Assembly: GCF_018991925.1 (NCBI RefSeq)
Contig: NW_024737068.1
Span: 5,860,498-5,924,497, forward strand
Length of the DNA: 64,000 bases
Direction: 5' to 3'
Source: Homarus americanus
Lineage: Eukaryota; Arthropoda; Malacostraca; Decapoda; Nephropidae
In this document: piece by piece, positions 1 through 16,395 of the stretch
Position numbering within the stretch: the stretch's first letter is position 1
Layout of the letters: every line of letters starts with the position of its first letter
The notes under the pieces: model-generated
The model's database searches: none
What the model saw: only the letters and a program-made list of their open reading frames with translations
Told to the model about the DNA's origin: nothing
Program-made: the position numbers and the translations under genes

Positions 1-572
1 AATGATAAGAAAAGTATACTGTTTATTTACTCTAAGATCCATCGTGTATTTCTTCCTGTTAAGTGAAAGTCTGCGTCTCATATTGTATACGTGTATCACC
101 TGCAGTGTTTTTTTTTTTATTCATTCTTAAATTGGTATCAACTTTTCAGAGCCAAGTTATAGTGATGAAACCTAAGATGGGATTATTTTGTAGTGATTGA
201 ACGTTTTGGAAACATCCGTGTTGTAAAGAATGTTTTGGAATAATGCTGAATATGCGAATGTGAACTGTGTAATAAGGAGAAAGTTGAGACTATTATATAA
301 TTCAAGGAAGTGGAAAAGACTTATGTTTTGTACACGAGGCAAAAACTGATAAATCTAAATTTGGACAATAGTTACCAGTTTGTAATGATATATAAATCTA
401 AATTACTGCAAATATCTTACTGTATGTTATAGTCTCTTCAGGTGTGAGCGTATTGCAGGGTGTTTAAGGAAATATAAATACTGCATCAGAGGATATAAAT
501 GTTTTGTGTCTGATCATGTTATAAGTCCTCTTCACTCCAACTCTGTACAGTAAAATATTTTGCTCTTCGGTG
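1..572. other. Unannotated AT-rich DNA
   Basis: No open frame of note, no recognised element and no strong tandem structure are visible. It reads as ordinary intergenic or intronic sequence. Confidence 0.5.
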
Positions 573-602
573 CACACACACACACACCCACACACACACA
601 CA
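573..602. repeat. (CA)n microsatellite, interrupted
   Basis: A short CA tract with one CCC interruption runs into two copies of the word ACTCAGAC. Confidence 0.9.
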
Positions 603-4184
<3,582 letters not shown>

Positions 4185-4454
4185 CAAAACGATTTCTAAA
4201 GTATTTTTCGACTTTGTTTAACTGTGTTGCCCTGTGGTGGTAGGGATTTATTCTCTTTACTACCAGGACAGAAGAGGTTAAATTCGAACTTGAAGTGGAT
4301 GTGCACAGCAGGAGTCGTTAAATAGGACGCAGAGATTAAACAAATGACATTCTGCAGTTGTCATTCGATGGCAGGAGGGGAGTTCCTGATATATCCTTTA
4401 AAGAAGCTGAGGGTTCCCAAATTTCAAGGGAGGACTGGAAAGCTTCAGCAGGAT

Positions 4455-4630
4455 CTAACCCAACCCAACCCAGCCCAATAAAACAAAAAGCCGACCCCTA
4501 TTGACCGACCCACCCGACCCGGCCGAATCACCCGACCCGACCCGACCCGAATCACCCGACCCGACCTGACCCGAATCACCCGACCCGACCCGAATCACCC
4601 GACCCTACCCGACGCGACTCGACCCTACCT
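4455..4630. repeat. Degenerate CCCGA / CCCAA pentamer array
   Basis: The array starts with AACCC-type units (CTAACCCAACCCAACCC) and moves into CCGAC/CCCGA pentamers interspersed with the insert GAATCA. CCCGAATCACCCGAC recurs four times, giving a higher-order unit of roughly 20-30 bp. The complementary strand is a GGGTC/GGGTT repeat with regularly spaced G-triplets, so it could form G-quadruplexes. It is related in look to telomere-type repeats but is not the arthropod TTAGG unit. Confidence 0.85.
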
Positions 4631-5444
4631 TCGTTTCCGTCAAAAATTCAGTGAGCCAATAGAACGAATAGATCAAACAAGTTAATCCATACAAAAACAA
4701 AAACTAGTGAAGGCCCAATAAACGTTAAGAATCGTAGTAATTGCATTAAAGCTGCAATATTTATGTTCATTTAATAATAAAGAAACGTTACTAAGAGTAA
4801 CAGTCAAGACAGCTGCTCGGCTTAGCTGTCAGGAGTGAGGGGAGGTGAAGGAACCGTCAGGTATTGGAGCGGTAGCGAGGTGAGAGAGAAGGTATGTTGG
4901 TTGTGTTTTTGCTGGAATCCCAGGAGTTAGGTGAAGCAAGCAAGGGGTGTTGCATACTTGTATCGGTATAGTAATTATCCATAAGTTGGGGAAGGTTTTA
5001 CAGCAGAAGTGACAGACCTGGTTTGGTATGACATTCCTGGAAAGAGCCAGGAGGTGGATGTGTAAGAAATGATGAAACTTATTGTAAATATGTGTTGTGG
5101 TGGGTGAAGGTTCGGACGCTGCAGGACATTTACAGAAAGACTTGGCAACAACGTTTACTGTTGGGAGAAGCCAGGCCAGGACGCTGGGCGTGAAGATAGG
5201 ATAATATCTCGGTGTTCCTGGACCACAGGCAGGATAGACAACGTTACGCAGTGTTGCAGCAGTTGTGGCAGCTGGTGGTGACAGGGGCAGCGGTGTGAGT
5301 TGGCCTGTGGCTCTCAGAAGTGGAATGTTCGCTGCAATGGCATAAGGAATAATTCTGGACTCAGAATGAAGTGATTGCACTGTTTTTTTATTATAATTAT
5401 TAGTATTAGTATTATTATAATTATTGTCTAGTAATTATCCAGGC
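4631..5444. other. Unannotated DNA with one unsupported long open frame
   Basis: A 183-codon open frame lies on the minus strand at 4829-5380. Its translation is rich in Pro, Thr, Leu, His and Cys and resembles no family I recognise. Stop-free length can arise here because the minus strand is locally C-rich. A short ATT-rich tract at 5390-5425 precedes the dispersed repeat. I do not call a gene. Confidence 0.4.
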
Positions 5445-5590
5445 GATATCTCAGGTACCCTTTGAGCTGGGAAGATGAAGTTCAAAGAAAACAGTGTTCA
5501 AGTGCTTGGGAGATTTTTTGGAAGTTTTAGTTAATTTTGTACATATTGTGCACAATTTGTTCTTAGTGAAACATGGGGGGGGGGGGCGTA
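5445..5590 (+). repeat. Dispersed repeat, copy A (GATATCTCAGGTA core, poly-G end)
   Basis: The stretch opens with GATATCTCAGGTACCCTTTG, continues with an AGCTGGGAAGATGAAGTT-type segment and ends in CATG followed by a G run. Segments at 51127 and 61972 share the same order and orientation. This looks like an old interspersed element, but its class cannot be stated from three diverged copies. Confidence 0.45.
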
Positions 5591-6945
5591 CAATATGGCC
5601 TTCCTAATCTTCTGACTAAGACAAGGACTGACGCTCTCTGCCCCTGGGTAGGTTTAACCATAATGATCTTGAATTTAAAGTCCCTCGTGTGTCTGGTTAA
5701 ACAGTAGTACAGTGACCACGGAGACACGAGAGGCAAAATGTTTCACATAAGAATACCTGTAAGACATAACGGTAACTTCACCTGCATCACCTGGACCATT
5801 AACCTGGCGACTTTGTGAAAAAGGTGAAGCTCAAAAATTGTGTGGCGAGAAAAATGTGATTTTCTCATACCTGGTTAAGCCCGGGATGTTTATTGCCTTC
5901 CCGGATGTTTTAAATATTATAAAACATTAAAACGTTACAACAAATAAATTTTTTTGGTGGTCAATTTTAGCATTTTCTGTGGCATAGATGAAAGTTTATT
6001 ATGTTTTCATATTTCTTTCCATCTGAGGAGAGGTCTCTTAGTAGCTCAGCTTAACTTATATGATAGATCGTAATTATCTTACTTCTAGAGTGCGCTATAC
6101 TTACCTATTTTCCACAACAGTAAAATTGTTCATCTGATAAAACATTTGTCCTTTTGATGAAAAAAACAAACATCTTTTTATAAAATATTAACTCTAGGGA
6201 TTTTCTTTTTATTAAATTTTGTTTCTTTCTGTATTCAGAAACCGCGTTTTCTTGTTTTTAATTTCAAACACTTGATTAATTCTTGTGCAATTAGTCATTT
6301 TACCAGATGACCAAAATGAACATAATGATTTAATTTGTCTATATATGAAAACTAAGCTCCTCGAGGTACAATTCAAATTCTGGATTCTCTGGCGTGTCAG
6401 AGGTTGTGGTTAGCGTAATTAAAAGTTAAGGTTAAGATGGATGAATTTAGCTACGGCCAGGTAGGAAGTCTTATTATGCTGAGAAAAAAGACACAAAGAA
6501 CTCCACTTATATTTAACATTGCTTCTTAACGTTACAATATTGACTTTAAGTATTAATTTCTTGTGCTAAAGGAAACTCATGAAAAACGGCAGTGACTCTA
6601 TTACTTTAAAATTTGAGTGAGGTTTTCAGGTCGTGTGTGTGTGTGTGTTCGTGTACGTATATATTTCGAAGACGATTAGGAAAGAAATGAGATCCATTAA
6701 CCAAGAAGAGGAAGGTGGAAGAGGAGGAGAGGGTAAATGAATAGGGATGATAAAAAAAGGTATGTAAGATATAGAAGAGAGAAAATGATGAGAGATGGAA
6801 GAGACGGCACCGTAGATCATCCTTGGTCTCGCCCTTTCATCCTGAGCTGGAGAAGACGACAGGCGGTACATCAACATTAACACGGCCGAGTACCTATGTA
6901 ATAATCTCCCTGGGGAAGACTCGTATATACTCTTGAATAAATCCA
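5591..6945. other. Unannotated DNA
   Basis: No supported gene. A short GT tract occurs near 6634-6648. The minus-strand open frame that ends here is an extension of the adjacent minisatellite. Confidence 0.5.
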
Positions 6946-8125
6946 TGACTGTACTGTCACCTATAACACTATAATCTCCTGTACTGCCACCTACAACACT
7001 ATAACCTGCTGTACTGCCACCTACAACACTATAACCTGCTGTACTGCCACCTACAACACTATAACCTGCTGTACTGCCACCTACAACACTATAACCTGCT
7101 GTACTGCCACCTACAACACTATAATCTGTTGTCCTGCCACCTAACAACACTATAACCTCTGTACCGCACCTATAACACTATAACCAGCTGTACTGCCACC
7201 TCCAACTCTTTAACCAGCTGTACTGCCACCTACAACACATAACTGCTACTGCCACCTACAACACTATAACCTGCTGTAATGCCACCTACAACACTATATA
7301 CCAGCTGTACTGCCACCTATAACACTATAACCTGCTGTACTGCCACCTACAGCACTATAATCTTTGTCCTGCCACCTACAACACTATATAACCTGCTGTT
7401 GCCACCTATAACACTATAACCAGCTGTACGCTACAACACTTTAACCAGCTGTACTGCCACCTACACACTATAACTGCTGTACTGCACCTACAACACTATA
7501 ACCAGCTGTACTGCCACCTACAACACTATAACCTGCTGTACTGCCACCTACAACACTATAATCTGTTGTCCGCCACCACAACACTTTCCAGCTGTACTGC
7601 CACCTATAACACTTTAACCAGCTGTACTGCCACCTATAACACTATAACCTGCTGTGCACCTATAACACTACAACCTGCTGTGCACCTAACACTATAACCT
7701 GTACCACCCTGCTATAACTGCTGCTGTACTGCCTACACAACACTATAATCCCCTACCTACAACACTACCAGCCTTAACATACTGTATAACACTATAACCA
7801 GCTGTGCTGCCACCTACAACACTATAATCTGTTGTCCTGCCACCTAACACTATAACCAGCTGCTGCCACCTATAACACTTAACCAGCTGCTGCCACCTAT
7901 AACACTATAACCTGCTGTACTATACCTGTAACACTATAACCCACTGTACTGCCACCTACAACACTATAACCTGCTGTACTGCCACCTACAACACTATAAC
8001 CTGCTGTACTGCCACCTACAACACTATAACCTGCTGTACTGCCACCTACAACACTATAACCTGCTGTACTGCCACCTACAACACTACAACCTTCTATTCT
8101 GCCACCTACAACACTATAACCTACA
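6946..8125. repeat. 30-bp minisatellite, about 39 units
   Basis: The unit contains CTGTACTGCCACCTACAACA and ACTATAACCTG. Two blocks are near-perfect (about 6960-7140 and 7925-8100). The block between them (about 7140-7910) is full of short deletions and single-base changes. Because 30 is a multiple of 3, the minus strand reads as a 10-residue repeat GSTAGYSVVG in the intact blocks. The frame is lost in the degenerate centre, so this is not evidence of a protein. Confidence 0.95.
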
Positions 8126-8145
8126 GTGTTGGCACCGACAACATT

Positions 8146-8416
8146 AACAACCTCTAACATAACCGCCAGTACTAACCACTTCCAGTCCTAACAATCTCCA
8201 TTACTAACTACCTACACTACTAACAACCTCCATCACAAAATCCCTCTAATACTAACAACCATATAACGCAAACAACATTCAACGCTAACTACCTCCAACC
8301 CTAAAAGCCTACATCACTGTAATATGTCTCAAACACTAACAAACTCAATTAATAACAACCCACAACATAAACAACCTCCACCATTAACACTCTTCAACAC
8401 AAACAACTTTAATGAG
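8146..8416. repeat. Degenerate 16-bp minisatellite
   Basis: Units close to AACAACCTCCATCACT follow one another at about 16-bp spacing for roughly 17 copies, with heavy substitution. The array starts about 20 bp after the 30-bp minisatellite, so two unrelated tandem arrays are abutted. It is older or less homogenised than its neighbour. Confidence 0.75.
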
Positions 8417-10343
8417 AAATAATTTTATCGACATTGAAAATCTCCGGAAAGTGAATGAAAATGAGACAAACTCGATCGTGACAATTGGAATGAATCTATT
8501 GATCCGTCGAGTCACTGGGCGTGTCTGAGATGGGAGCCTCGCGATAAAAGTTAAGTCAGACTTGATGACTCCTAATGGTCGACCAGCACCATAAAGATTA
8601 CACTAACGTTCTCGTAGAAGTAGATTCAATTTTCTATCTTTTTCATTAAAGTAATTAAGGTTTTATTCCATATATTTCATTGCTGTAAGTCTAAATGTTC
8701 TTTATCCTTCACCCTCATCTCAAAAATGGCTAGTTGATGAGACACGATTGGACAGGAACTGGGCAGATTAAAAATAAATCTAGCGAATTTAAACAGTACT
8801 ATAAATAATCCAAGTAGAAGTCAAATAAGTCATTGTAAATATCTCACCACGTAGAAGCTCCTTGCATATTTGTTAGCTATCTCGAATAAGTAATAAAACT
8901 ACACCTTTCATTATCATGTCTAACTAACGAGTCTTATACCATCAGTCTAGCCCTGTGAGCCTTATTACCATATTTATAACACAAATTCGCCATTGAGCAG
9001 TTTATGTCGTTCATTTTATCATACTTCCTGACATCGTACACTGTAAGGCTGTGAAGAGGAACACAATACGTTCTGGTGACGATTTTAGTATCATAAGTTG
9101 CAGTGTTACTTACACGTATTCTACACTACTAAAATTTATTGTTCTCAACTCTTTTAGATAATTGTGTATATAATGTGAATTTTTCTCCATGAGCATATTT
9201 CATTGTTTTTATATTTAGGTTATATTTAGTCATTTATGTTCTTGTATTCTAACTATCATCATCTATAACTTTTTGATAATCTGGAAAGCTTACAGTACAA
9301 GGGCAGTTGAAATTTCCTCATCAATTGTATTGAAACTTACATGTATCATCGGGTATGACCGTAGATGAAACGTTAATTACTGCATCTCTCTATAACACCT
9401 CACACTCTCACACCTTGTCATCATTTACACCTCCACTATAAATCATCACAGGTAACTCATATCACAGGTTCTTCTTTTCAGTTGCATCACTCATCTATCT
9501 CGAATTTCTTCTTCTTTATGGTTTCTTTGTCAGTATTTCTTACAACCCTTTTACCATCATCGTCTATCTCTCCTCACTTGTTTTCTCCTCTCACACCAAC
9601 TTACACTTCAAACATTTTCCCATTACTAACCTTCCTCTTTCCTCACATCATCTTCTTCTCTCCTCTCACTCCCCTTTCCACTCGCCCTCACCGCACTCCT
9701 GGCTCTTCAATCACACCTCGGACAAAAAGGTTTCTGCCATAATCTTCAACCACATTTCACCAGCGGCAACAAAACCACAGGGAATTCTTTCCGCTGCTCC
9801 TCCCTGACCTTTCATCCTGGCAGACTAGTTGCAAGAGACGCCTCACTGCTCCCCACAGGTGTCAGATATTTCTATCAAGCTACCAGTCATAAGAAACTGT
9901 TGTAAATATCAAGGTAGAATGTTAAGGTTTTCAGGCACAGAACATGTTATGGCAGAAAGACTGTACAACACTACAGGGTGACACTGGTTAACACTATCAC
10001 CCAAACTTCTCAGCAGAAGAGAGCAATTGAGGAGATGTACGATATCGTATGAAAAATGAGACAATGAGGAGGGGAGACTGCTGGAAAAATATAAATTAAA
10101 CCAGAAGAAAGAGGTGTTCGCGGTGAAAAGGGAAGATAATGATCATCGTTTTACAATAAGACGACAAGGCTGAGGAACGAAGGAAGAATGGAGTTGGGGA
10201 GGAAAAGGTTTCCAAGAAAAAGAATGTGGATAAAACTTGACATATCTGACATTGCGCGAGAAAACGACTTGGAGAAAAGACCAAAATATTGTGACAGGAA
10301 TGTTTACAAATACAAAAAAAGGCAAATTAAACAGGTTATAGCC

Positions 10344-10344
<1 letters not shown>
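8417..10344. other. Unannotated DNA
   Basis: No recognised gene. 9482-9742 has a plus-strand open frame in a pyrimidine-rich stretch (Ser/Leu/Pro/Phe-rich translation). I take it as compositional. Confidence 0.5.

Positions 10345-10386
<42 letters not shown>
10345..10386. repeat. (CA)n microsatellite
   Basis: A pure CA tract of about 40 bp followed by an A run. It splits otherwise unrecognisable open frames on both strands. Confidence 0.95.
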
Positions 10387-10390
<4 letters not shown>

Positions 10391-11240
10391 AAAAAAAAAT
10401 CCAGACGAAAAGGAAAATAAATAATGGCATATAAACCTTTCTTTGCCATTGATGCGTCATTGTTACCAGGTAAAACTTAGTCATATAGTTTATTGTTTAA
10501 CAAGTCCTTATGACATGCACATCTGGAGGATAACAACATTCCCAATATAATACTAAACTTTGACAAACAAATTAAAATATATTTCCTAACTTTGAACGAG
10601 TCAATAAAGTTGTGTTATGATTATAAATAAATTCCCAGTGAAAAGATAAGATTATATGACAAAGAAAACAAAAGATATTTCGTACTCCAAGTATTCCCCC
10701 TCTTATAACACGGGGTCACAACACAGCGCAGTACAGTTACTCCCGCCACTCACTGCGACACAACTTGGAGACCTTGTTTCTCTCCTCACGTCTTGAACCT
10801 CCCATAACTTGTCTCCATCCTTCCTGCTCCTTCCTCCCCTAATTTATTTTCCCCTCCGTTCCTCCCATTTCCTTTCCTTCTTTATCCTACTTCATTCAGC
10901 CTCTCATATTAGTATTTCAGTATTACATATTTTTATCGACTCAACGTTACTGTATCTTTCCATTTCTCCTATCTACGTCATATTACTGGTGTCACTTTCT
11001 ACACGCCATTGCTCTACTTTTACACTTTTATTATAAACACAGTCATTATATTACTACAATATTCGTTATCACTGTCTGCACTATACAACTATAACGTTAT
11101 AATATCACTACGTTATATCACTACTCTGTTACCAGCTACACAGTGTTTGCAGTCGCCCATCACTACACTGTTACACCTCCACCATCTATACAAACTATAC
11201 AGGCCACCATGGGACCCATTTTACTTTCAATATAATTCAA
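10387..11240. other. Unannotated, pyrimidine-rich in its second half
   Basis: 10785-10900 is CT-rich. Leucine/serine-rich open frames here follow from composition. No gene is recognised. Confidence 0.5.
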
Positions 11241-11310
11241 CTTAGCCTGACCTATTATTATAGTGACCTAATCTAACCCAACCTGACCTACCCAGACCTA
11301 CCCAGACCTG
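11241..11310. repeat. CCTGACC / CCTAACC-like degenerate word cluster
   Basis: Words such as CTAACCCAACCTGACC and two copies of TACCCAGACC cluster here. Similar clusters lie at 20775-20795, 44341-44405 and 56710-56800, the latter two in the G-rich orientation. Such words are common in arthropod genomes. There is no perfect TTAGG array. Confidence 0.5.
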
Positions 11311-11330
11311 TTCATGCACGAGACCATATC

Positions 11331-11332
<2 letters not shown>

Positions 11333-11365
<33 letters not shown>
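11333..11365. repeat. (GT)n microsatellite
   Basis: A pure GT tract of 16 units. Confidence 0.95.
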
Positions 11366-11367
<2 letters not shown>

Positions 11368-12354
11368 GAGGATTGTGTATATTTGTTACAACTATCAATG
11401 TCATACTGAGTTTAATAACACTATACGTCGTCAAGTAACATACCGAACATGAATAGACAATGCCAGTCGAGACATATATTGAAAGGTGAATGTTTCAGGA
11501 ATATTGTAACAGGTGTCGAGTTATGTTCATGTGCCTTCATCGACATTACTAAGTTTCTGCACTATATGCCTTATTAATCTTCTCTCCGTGTATGAAGTTT
11601 TCATTTTCTCGAGCTATTGGGTCATCTCTACCTCGCTGGCCTTACATACACTGGAATATATTGATCAATTTCGACATATATTGGCAGGATATAGGACAGT
11701 GAGTGTATGTGCACTTTGTTCCTTACTCCTGTATACTTTCAGAGTGTAATTATAATCTCCAAGTTACTAAACATTACATAACCAACTTGGATGACTGATA
11801 CCGCCATTTTTCACACTTCTGGTCATGTCTGTGTTATTCACCTCTATTTAACACGGCAGGTGAGTAGTTCGCTGCATTATATAAGACAAACTATGTTTAA
11901 AAACTATTTATTATCAATCGTGTTTCAGATATACATACTGAAATATTGGTGAATATTGATGGAATGTTTCAGTTGAAACAAATAACTGAGAGTAGGGATT
12001 CAGCATGACACTGACAACATTAAACAGTTTTCTAACTTCATTTCTCGTTTATGTTGCCTGGAATTGATATTACATTCAAATCAGCTGTGTCATTATTGTA
12101 TAAGGTTTAATTAATAGGAATAAACATGGTGTTAACAATATTGTCGTGATGTTTTTCTCTTTTGAAATATATATATTGATAAAATTATCTCTGTTAGGAT
12201 TATGTACAGGTGTTCGGAAAATCAAATTGAATTTACTTGGGCACATTGATGTATCAATCCTGACAGAAACTGCAGGGGGATACCTGAAGATAATTATCTT
12301 CAATACTACAACAAGTAGACTGTGATGTCTATGGCCTTTTCACCCAAGTGTTAT
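11366..12354. other. Unannotated DNA
   Basis: Only short, unrecognised open frames are present (for example 11513-11749 plus). Nothing is supported. Confidence 0.5.
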
Positions 12355-12580
12355 GAACTAACAAAGTTATCCAAAACACAGTTGTTAGATATGAACGAAG
12401 CTGTCAATCAGGATTGCAGCTGTAAGGCAGGAACACAGCTACCACTTGGGAACAAATGATTCGTAATAAACACAGCTGCTAGAGCTCTGCTATAAACAAG
12501 AATGCATTTGTATGCAAGAATCTAGCTGTTTGGGTCATACAGTTGCCACACACGAGCACAACTGTCAGAGTCACAGCTCT
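12355..12580. repeat. Possible ancient tandem array of CACAGCTGT-like words
   Basis: About nine words close to CACAGCTGTCA recur at irregular spacing of 15-50 bp (for example AACACAGTTGTTAG, GCAGCTGTAAGG, ACACAGCTGCTAG, TCACAGCTCTC). CAGCTG is a palindromic E-box-like word. A heavily decayed minisatellite explains this best, but chance clustering is not excluded. Confidence 0.35.
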
Positions 12581-15182
12581 CATGAAGGAACAAAGAGAGG
12601 AACTAAAAGGGACAAAGCAGCCCCCAAGTAACATAAGTAACTAAGTGGTTCTTTATAAAAAAGGGAACAAAACATTAAGCAGTAACACAGAATTCATGTT
12701 ATTAGGACATGCGTACAGCAGTAGGCTCAGGGAATAAGGAGAGGCAGGAAACATTAAGCGTAATTAGGTTAGCGGAAGCCCTAGATGTAATTTACTAATG
12801 AGTTTAGTGGCCATGGGAGTCTAATGTAGGAAGTGAGAGTGAACTAAGTTGACTGACCGAAGACTAAACTGGATCCTATTGCCATGATTTAACAGAAAAG
12901 GTGAATAAATGGAAGGCATTAGGGGGAGAAAAAGAAATAGAAATTTTAATATATAGGTATATCTCCTGAACTTTATCCAGAAGTTGTATTGTATTAGTGT
13001 TAAAAGTAGGGCTGAGGCGAGGTATTGAGCATGAGAGAATCCCTTACGAGTCATTGGAGGTGATTTATAAAGTGAAGTATTAATATTTTATTGTTAAACT
13101 GCGTACAGGAATCTTATGGTTTATCTAGTTTGATGAGGTGAGAATGTCGATTTAGAGAATGAAGAAGAGTTAGAACAGTTAGGGTGTATTTTGTACCCTA
13201 CTAATGATTACCTTATCAATAATACTCTAGCGAATAACTGGTGATTGAAGAGGTGTAAGGATCCAATATCACGACATAGACATAACAGGGATACCTAACA
13301 AAAACTGAGAAAGATTTATCCTGTAGTACTGAAACATTATATTCAACTGTATCAAAAAATTACTGGAATTTTTTTTCCATGTATGACTGTAGTAATTCGT
13401 ATAGGGGTCGATGTTAAAAGACTACTGTTTAAAGTTTGAGAAACAAAGTATTCACGAAACCGAAAGATAATGCCTAATATTTTGGAGATAAATACAGTTT
13501 GTTAGCTGATGTTAATCCTGTGTGATGCAAGATCGAATATGTTGCGGTTACTGCAGAAGTTACTCATTACTGAATTTAAAAGGATGTCCATTTTTTTCTG
13601 ATTTGAATTGTTTAAAAGCGTAGAAATTATCTTCGTGTTTTATAGTGAGAGAATTATAAGAAAAAGGTAAAAAGAGAAGAAGAGAGAACTTATATACCAG
13701 AATGAAACACTCGACATACAGTATATTTCTTCCCTAAAAAAAAAAAGAAAAAAAGAAAGAACTGAGCTTATCATATCACACCAGGTCACCGTCCTTCAGA
13801 AGTTTAGTCGTCAACTTCATTTAATAATAACACTACCTCATAGGAGATAACACGTACATGATCTACCATTACTCTTATAATAACATTAACAAGACATTTC
13901 CCTACTTTAGTAACTCACATGACTGGGGGTATCTCACGGTCCCTCTCTCGCTCCATTTCCTCCAACTGCATTGTCACAAATCTTCCATTACTTTATCTTA
14001 CTTACCGGGTGTTACTTATGCCCATACATCCTTAATGCCCTTTCATCCATTTAGCTTTCAAAGATTTCCTCAACTCTTTATATTTTTCTACAAACTGTTT
14101 TTCCTTCCCTGTGACTTCCCCAAACTCCCATTATACTCTCCTGGGTGTCTGCCTTTACTTCTTTTGATCTTTATTACGGTAATATTACTGAAGACTTAAC
14201 AAATTACGAATATATTAATTGGTTTGATTTTTGTCGTAATGTCCGGCGGTTGATTGTTTTTACTCTCTGTTCGTTTGTTAGATTACACTGTTTATATTTT
14301 TTTTCGATTTTTATTAAGCCTTTATACCTGGTTGGTTTAGCACGATATTGGTCAACATAGGACAAAGGTCAATGTTAAAGGTTATCGATAAAGGTCATCC
14401 TCGTTAAGACACATTCTCTCTATAAACCGATCCCGCACAAAGCTTTCGCAGCATAAATAAGCCTCACCTCTTAACATTACAGCAGTATAATATCATATTT
14501 GGTAATAATTGGCATAATGTAGGATCACACCCACTTGAGACGCCTTTCAGAAATAACTATCAAATAATTCATATCTATTTTCCACGCCAGGAACAGATCT
14601 ATATATTACAGTATGTAAGTAGCATCCTATTGTAACTTCTCAGGAGTGTAAAGACATTCTCAAGGTGAGGTTCCTAACACCCTTCCCTTCCTCTCATAAA
14701 GGGTCATAGACAATTCCCTTGATGGTTTATTTCATGAAGCATCACTTTCATCTCTATTCTCCAGCACAATGGTAGTTTTATACCACACTTTTACCGTCTC
14801 ATATCGGTTCCAGTGAGGGTCCATTTAACTGGTTTCCTCTCTACGTTTTCCCTAAAATACAATTTGAAATACTCTCCTTCTTCTCCTCTGAAACTTTAAC
14901 AATATCTTGAACCATTTCCTTTTATTGTTCCCTCTTCTTCCCCCTCTCCGCTTCCCTTAATGCCAGGCACCTCCCTTTGGCACCATTGTTCTAACATATT
15001 TTCTGCACTTTATATATGTAATCATCAGGAATTCATTTATTTACCCACATCTCGTTGTTGGCAAAGTAGAAAATCCTAACTATAACATTAGTCTTTTGTT
15101 TCAATCTAATTTAAGTAATCCATTTATCCACCAGTTGTGTTACTTTATCACGGACAGTCTACAACTACCTAATAATTATGCT
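12581..15182. other. Unannotated DNA
   Basis: No gene or element is recognised. Open frames at 13858-14199 and 14145-14360 (plus) are hydrophobic and Phe/Leu-rich, as expected from T-rich DNA, and overlap each other. An A-rich stretch lies at 13735-13765. Confidence 0.5.
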
Positions 15183-15230
15183 ATGTATATGTATGTATGT
15201 ATGTGTGTGTGTCCGTATGTGTTTGTATGT
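15183..15230. repeat. (TATG)n / GT-like short tandem repeat
   Basis: An imperfect run of GTAT and GT units about 48 bp long. Confidence 0.85.
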
Positions 15231-15754
15231 CATAAGAGTCATACAATACGGCCATCCCCCATACATTGTTGGCAATTTCTTGGAGTAAATATGCAGTGTG
15301 TACTATTGTTTCATACACCCATTATTGTGGCGTCTGTAAAATATGGCCTCGTCTTTAAATCATTATGGATGCTCTGGTATGATTAATGAATGCCGGCAAT
15401 AAACCCACAAAGGTAAATCCCCTGTATAAAAGCCATCCTGACATATGCATCCCTAAAAAAAAAACAAGTCCAGAAATCACACATTAGAATTTGGCATAGC
15501 TAATAGTTCCTTTGTTACAACATGGTAGTAATTAAATTATTTTCACCATAAGAAGTTCAGCTAAAATTTTGGTCTAGTTTTCAGTTTTATGGATTATATA
15601 GAATTATTAGTTTTATGGACAGTAAGAGAAGATAATAAAACATCCCGTCAACAACTTGGATTGACAGAGGGTAGGAGATAAGGCAGGGGATTAAATGGAA
15701 TATATAAGACGCAGGTTACGAATTTTCTCCGACTTCAGTTTTGTAATGACTAAC
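15231..15754. other. Unannotated DNA
   Basis: No supported feature is visible in this spacer before the 31-bp minisatellite. Confidence 0.5.
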
Positions 15755-16395
15755 TTATAACTCTCTGCTCTGGCTATACTCTGACTCATAACTCTCTGCT
15801 CTAGCTATACTCTGGCTCACAACTCTCTGCTCTGGCTATACTCTGACTCATAACTCTCTGCTCTAGCTATACTCTGACTCACAACTCTCTGCTCTGGCTA
15901 TACTCTGGCTCACAACTCTCTGCTCTGGCTATACTCTGACTCACAACTCTCTGCTCTGGCTATACTCTGACTCACAACTCTCTGCTCTGGCTATACTCTG
16001 ACTCACAAATCTCTGCTCTAGCTATACTCTGACTCATAACTCTCTGCTCTGGCTATACTCTGACTCACAACTCTCTGCTCTGGCTATACTCTGACTCACA
16101 AATCTCTGCTCTAGCTATACTCTGACTCATAACTCTCTGCTCTAGCTATACACTGACTCACAACTCTCTGTTTTAGCTATATTCTGACTCATAACTCTCT
16201 GCCCTAGCTATACTCTGACTCATAACTCTCTACTCTAGCTATACACTGACTCACAACTCTCTACTCTAGCTATACACTGACTCACAACTCTCTACTCTAG
16301 CTATACACTGACTCATAACTCTCTGCTCTAGCTATACTCTGACTCATAAACTCTGACTCCTAACTCTCTGCTCTAACTATATACTCCATATTATA
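15755..16395. repeat. 31-bp minisatellite, about 20 units
   Basis: The unit contains AACTCTCTGCTCTGGCTATA followed by CTCTGACTCAC. Two sites alternate (GGCTATA or AGCTATA, and CTCATAA or CTCACAA). One run of three unit types recurs partly at 15975-16130, which suggests a 93-bp higher-order duplication. Units near the right edge are the most diverged (ACACTGAC variants). The 31-bp period is not a codon multiple. Confidence 0.95.

Noticed and set aside
4829..5380. 183-codon minus-strand open frame
   Set aside because: No recognisable domain, unusual composition, no splice context and C-rich bias on that strand. Left as unsupported.
6626..8160. Repeat proteins with a GSTAGYSVVG unit
   Set aside because: A 30-bp tandem unit automatically gives a 10-residue repeat. 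The frame is broken repeatedly in the centre of the array.
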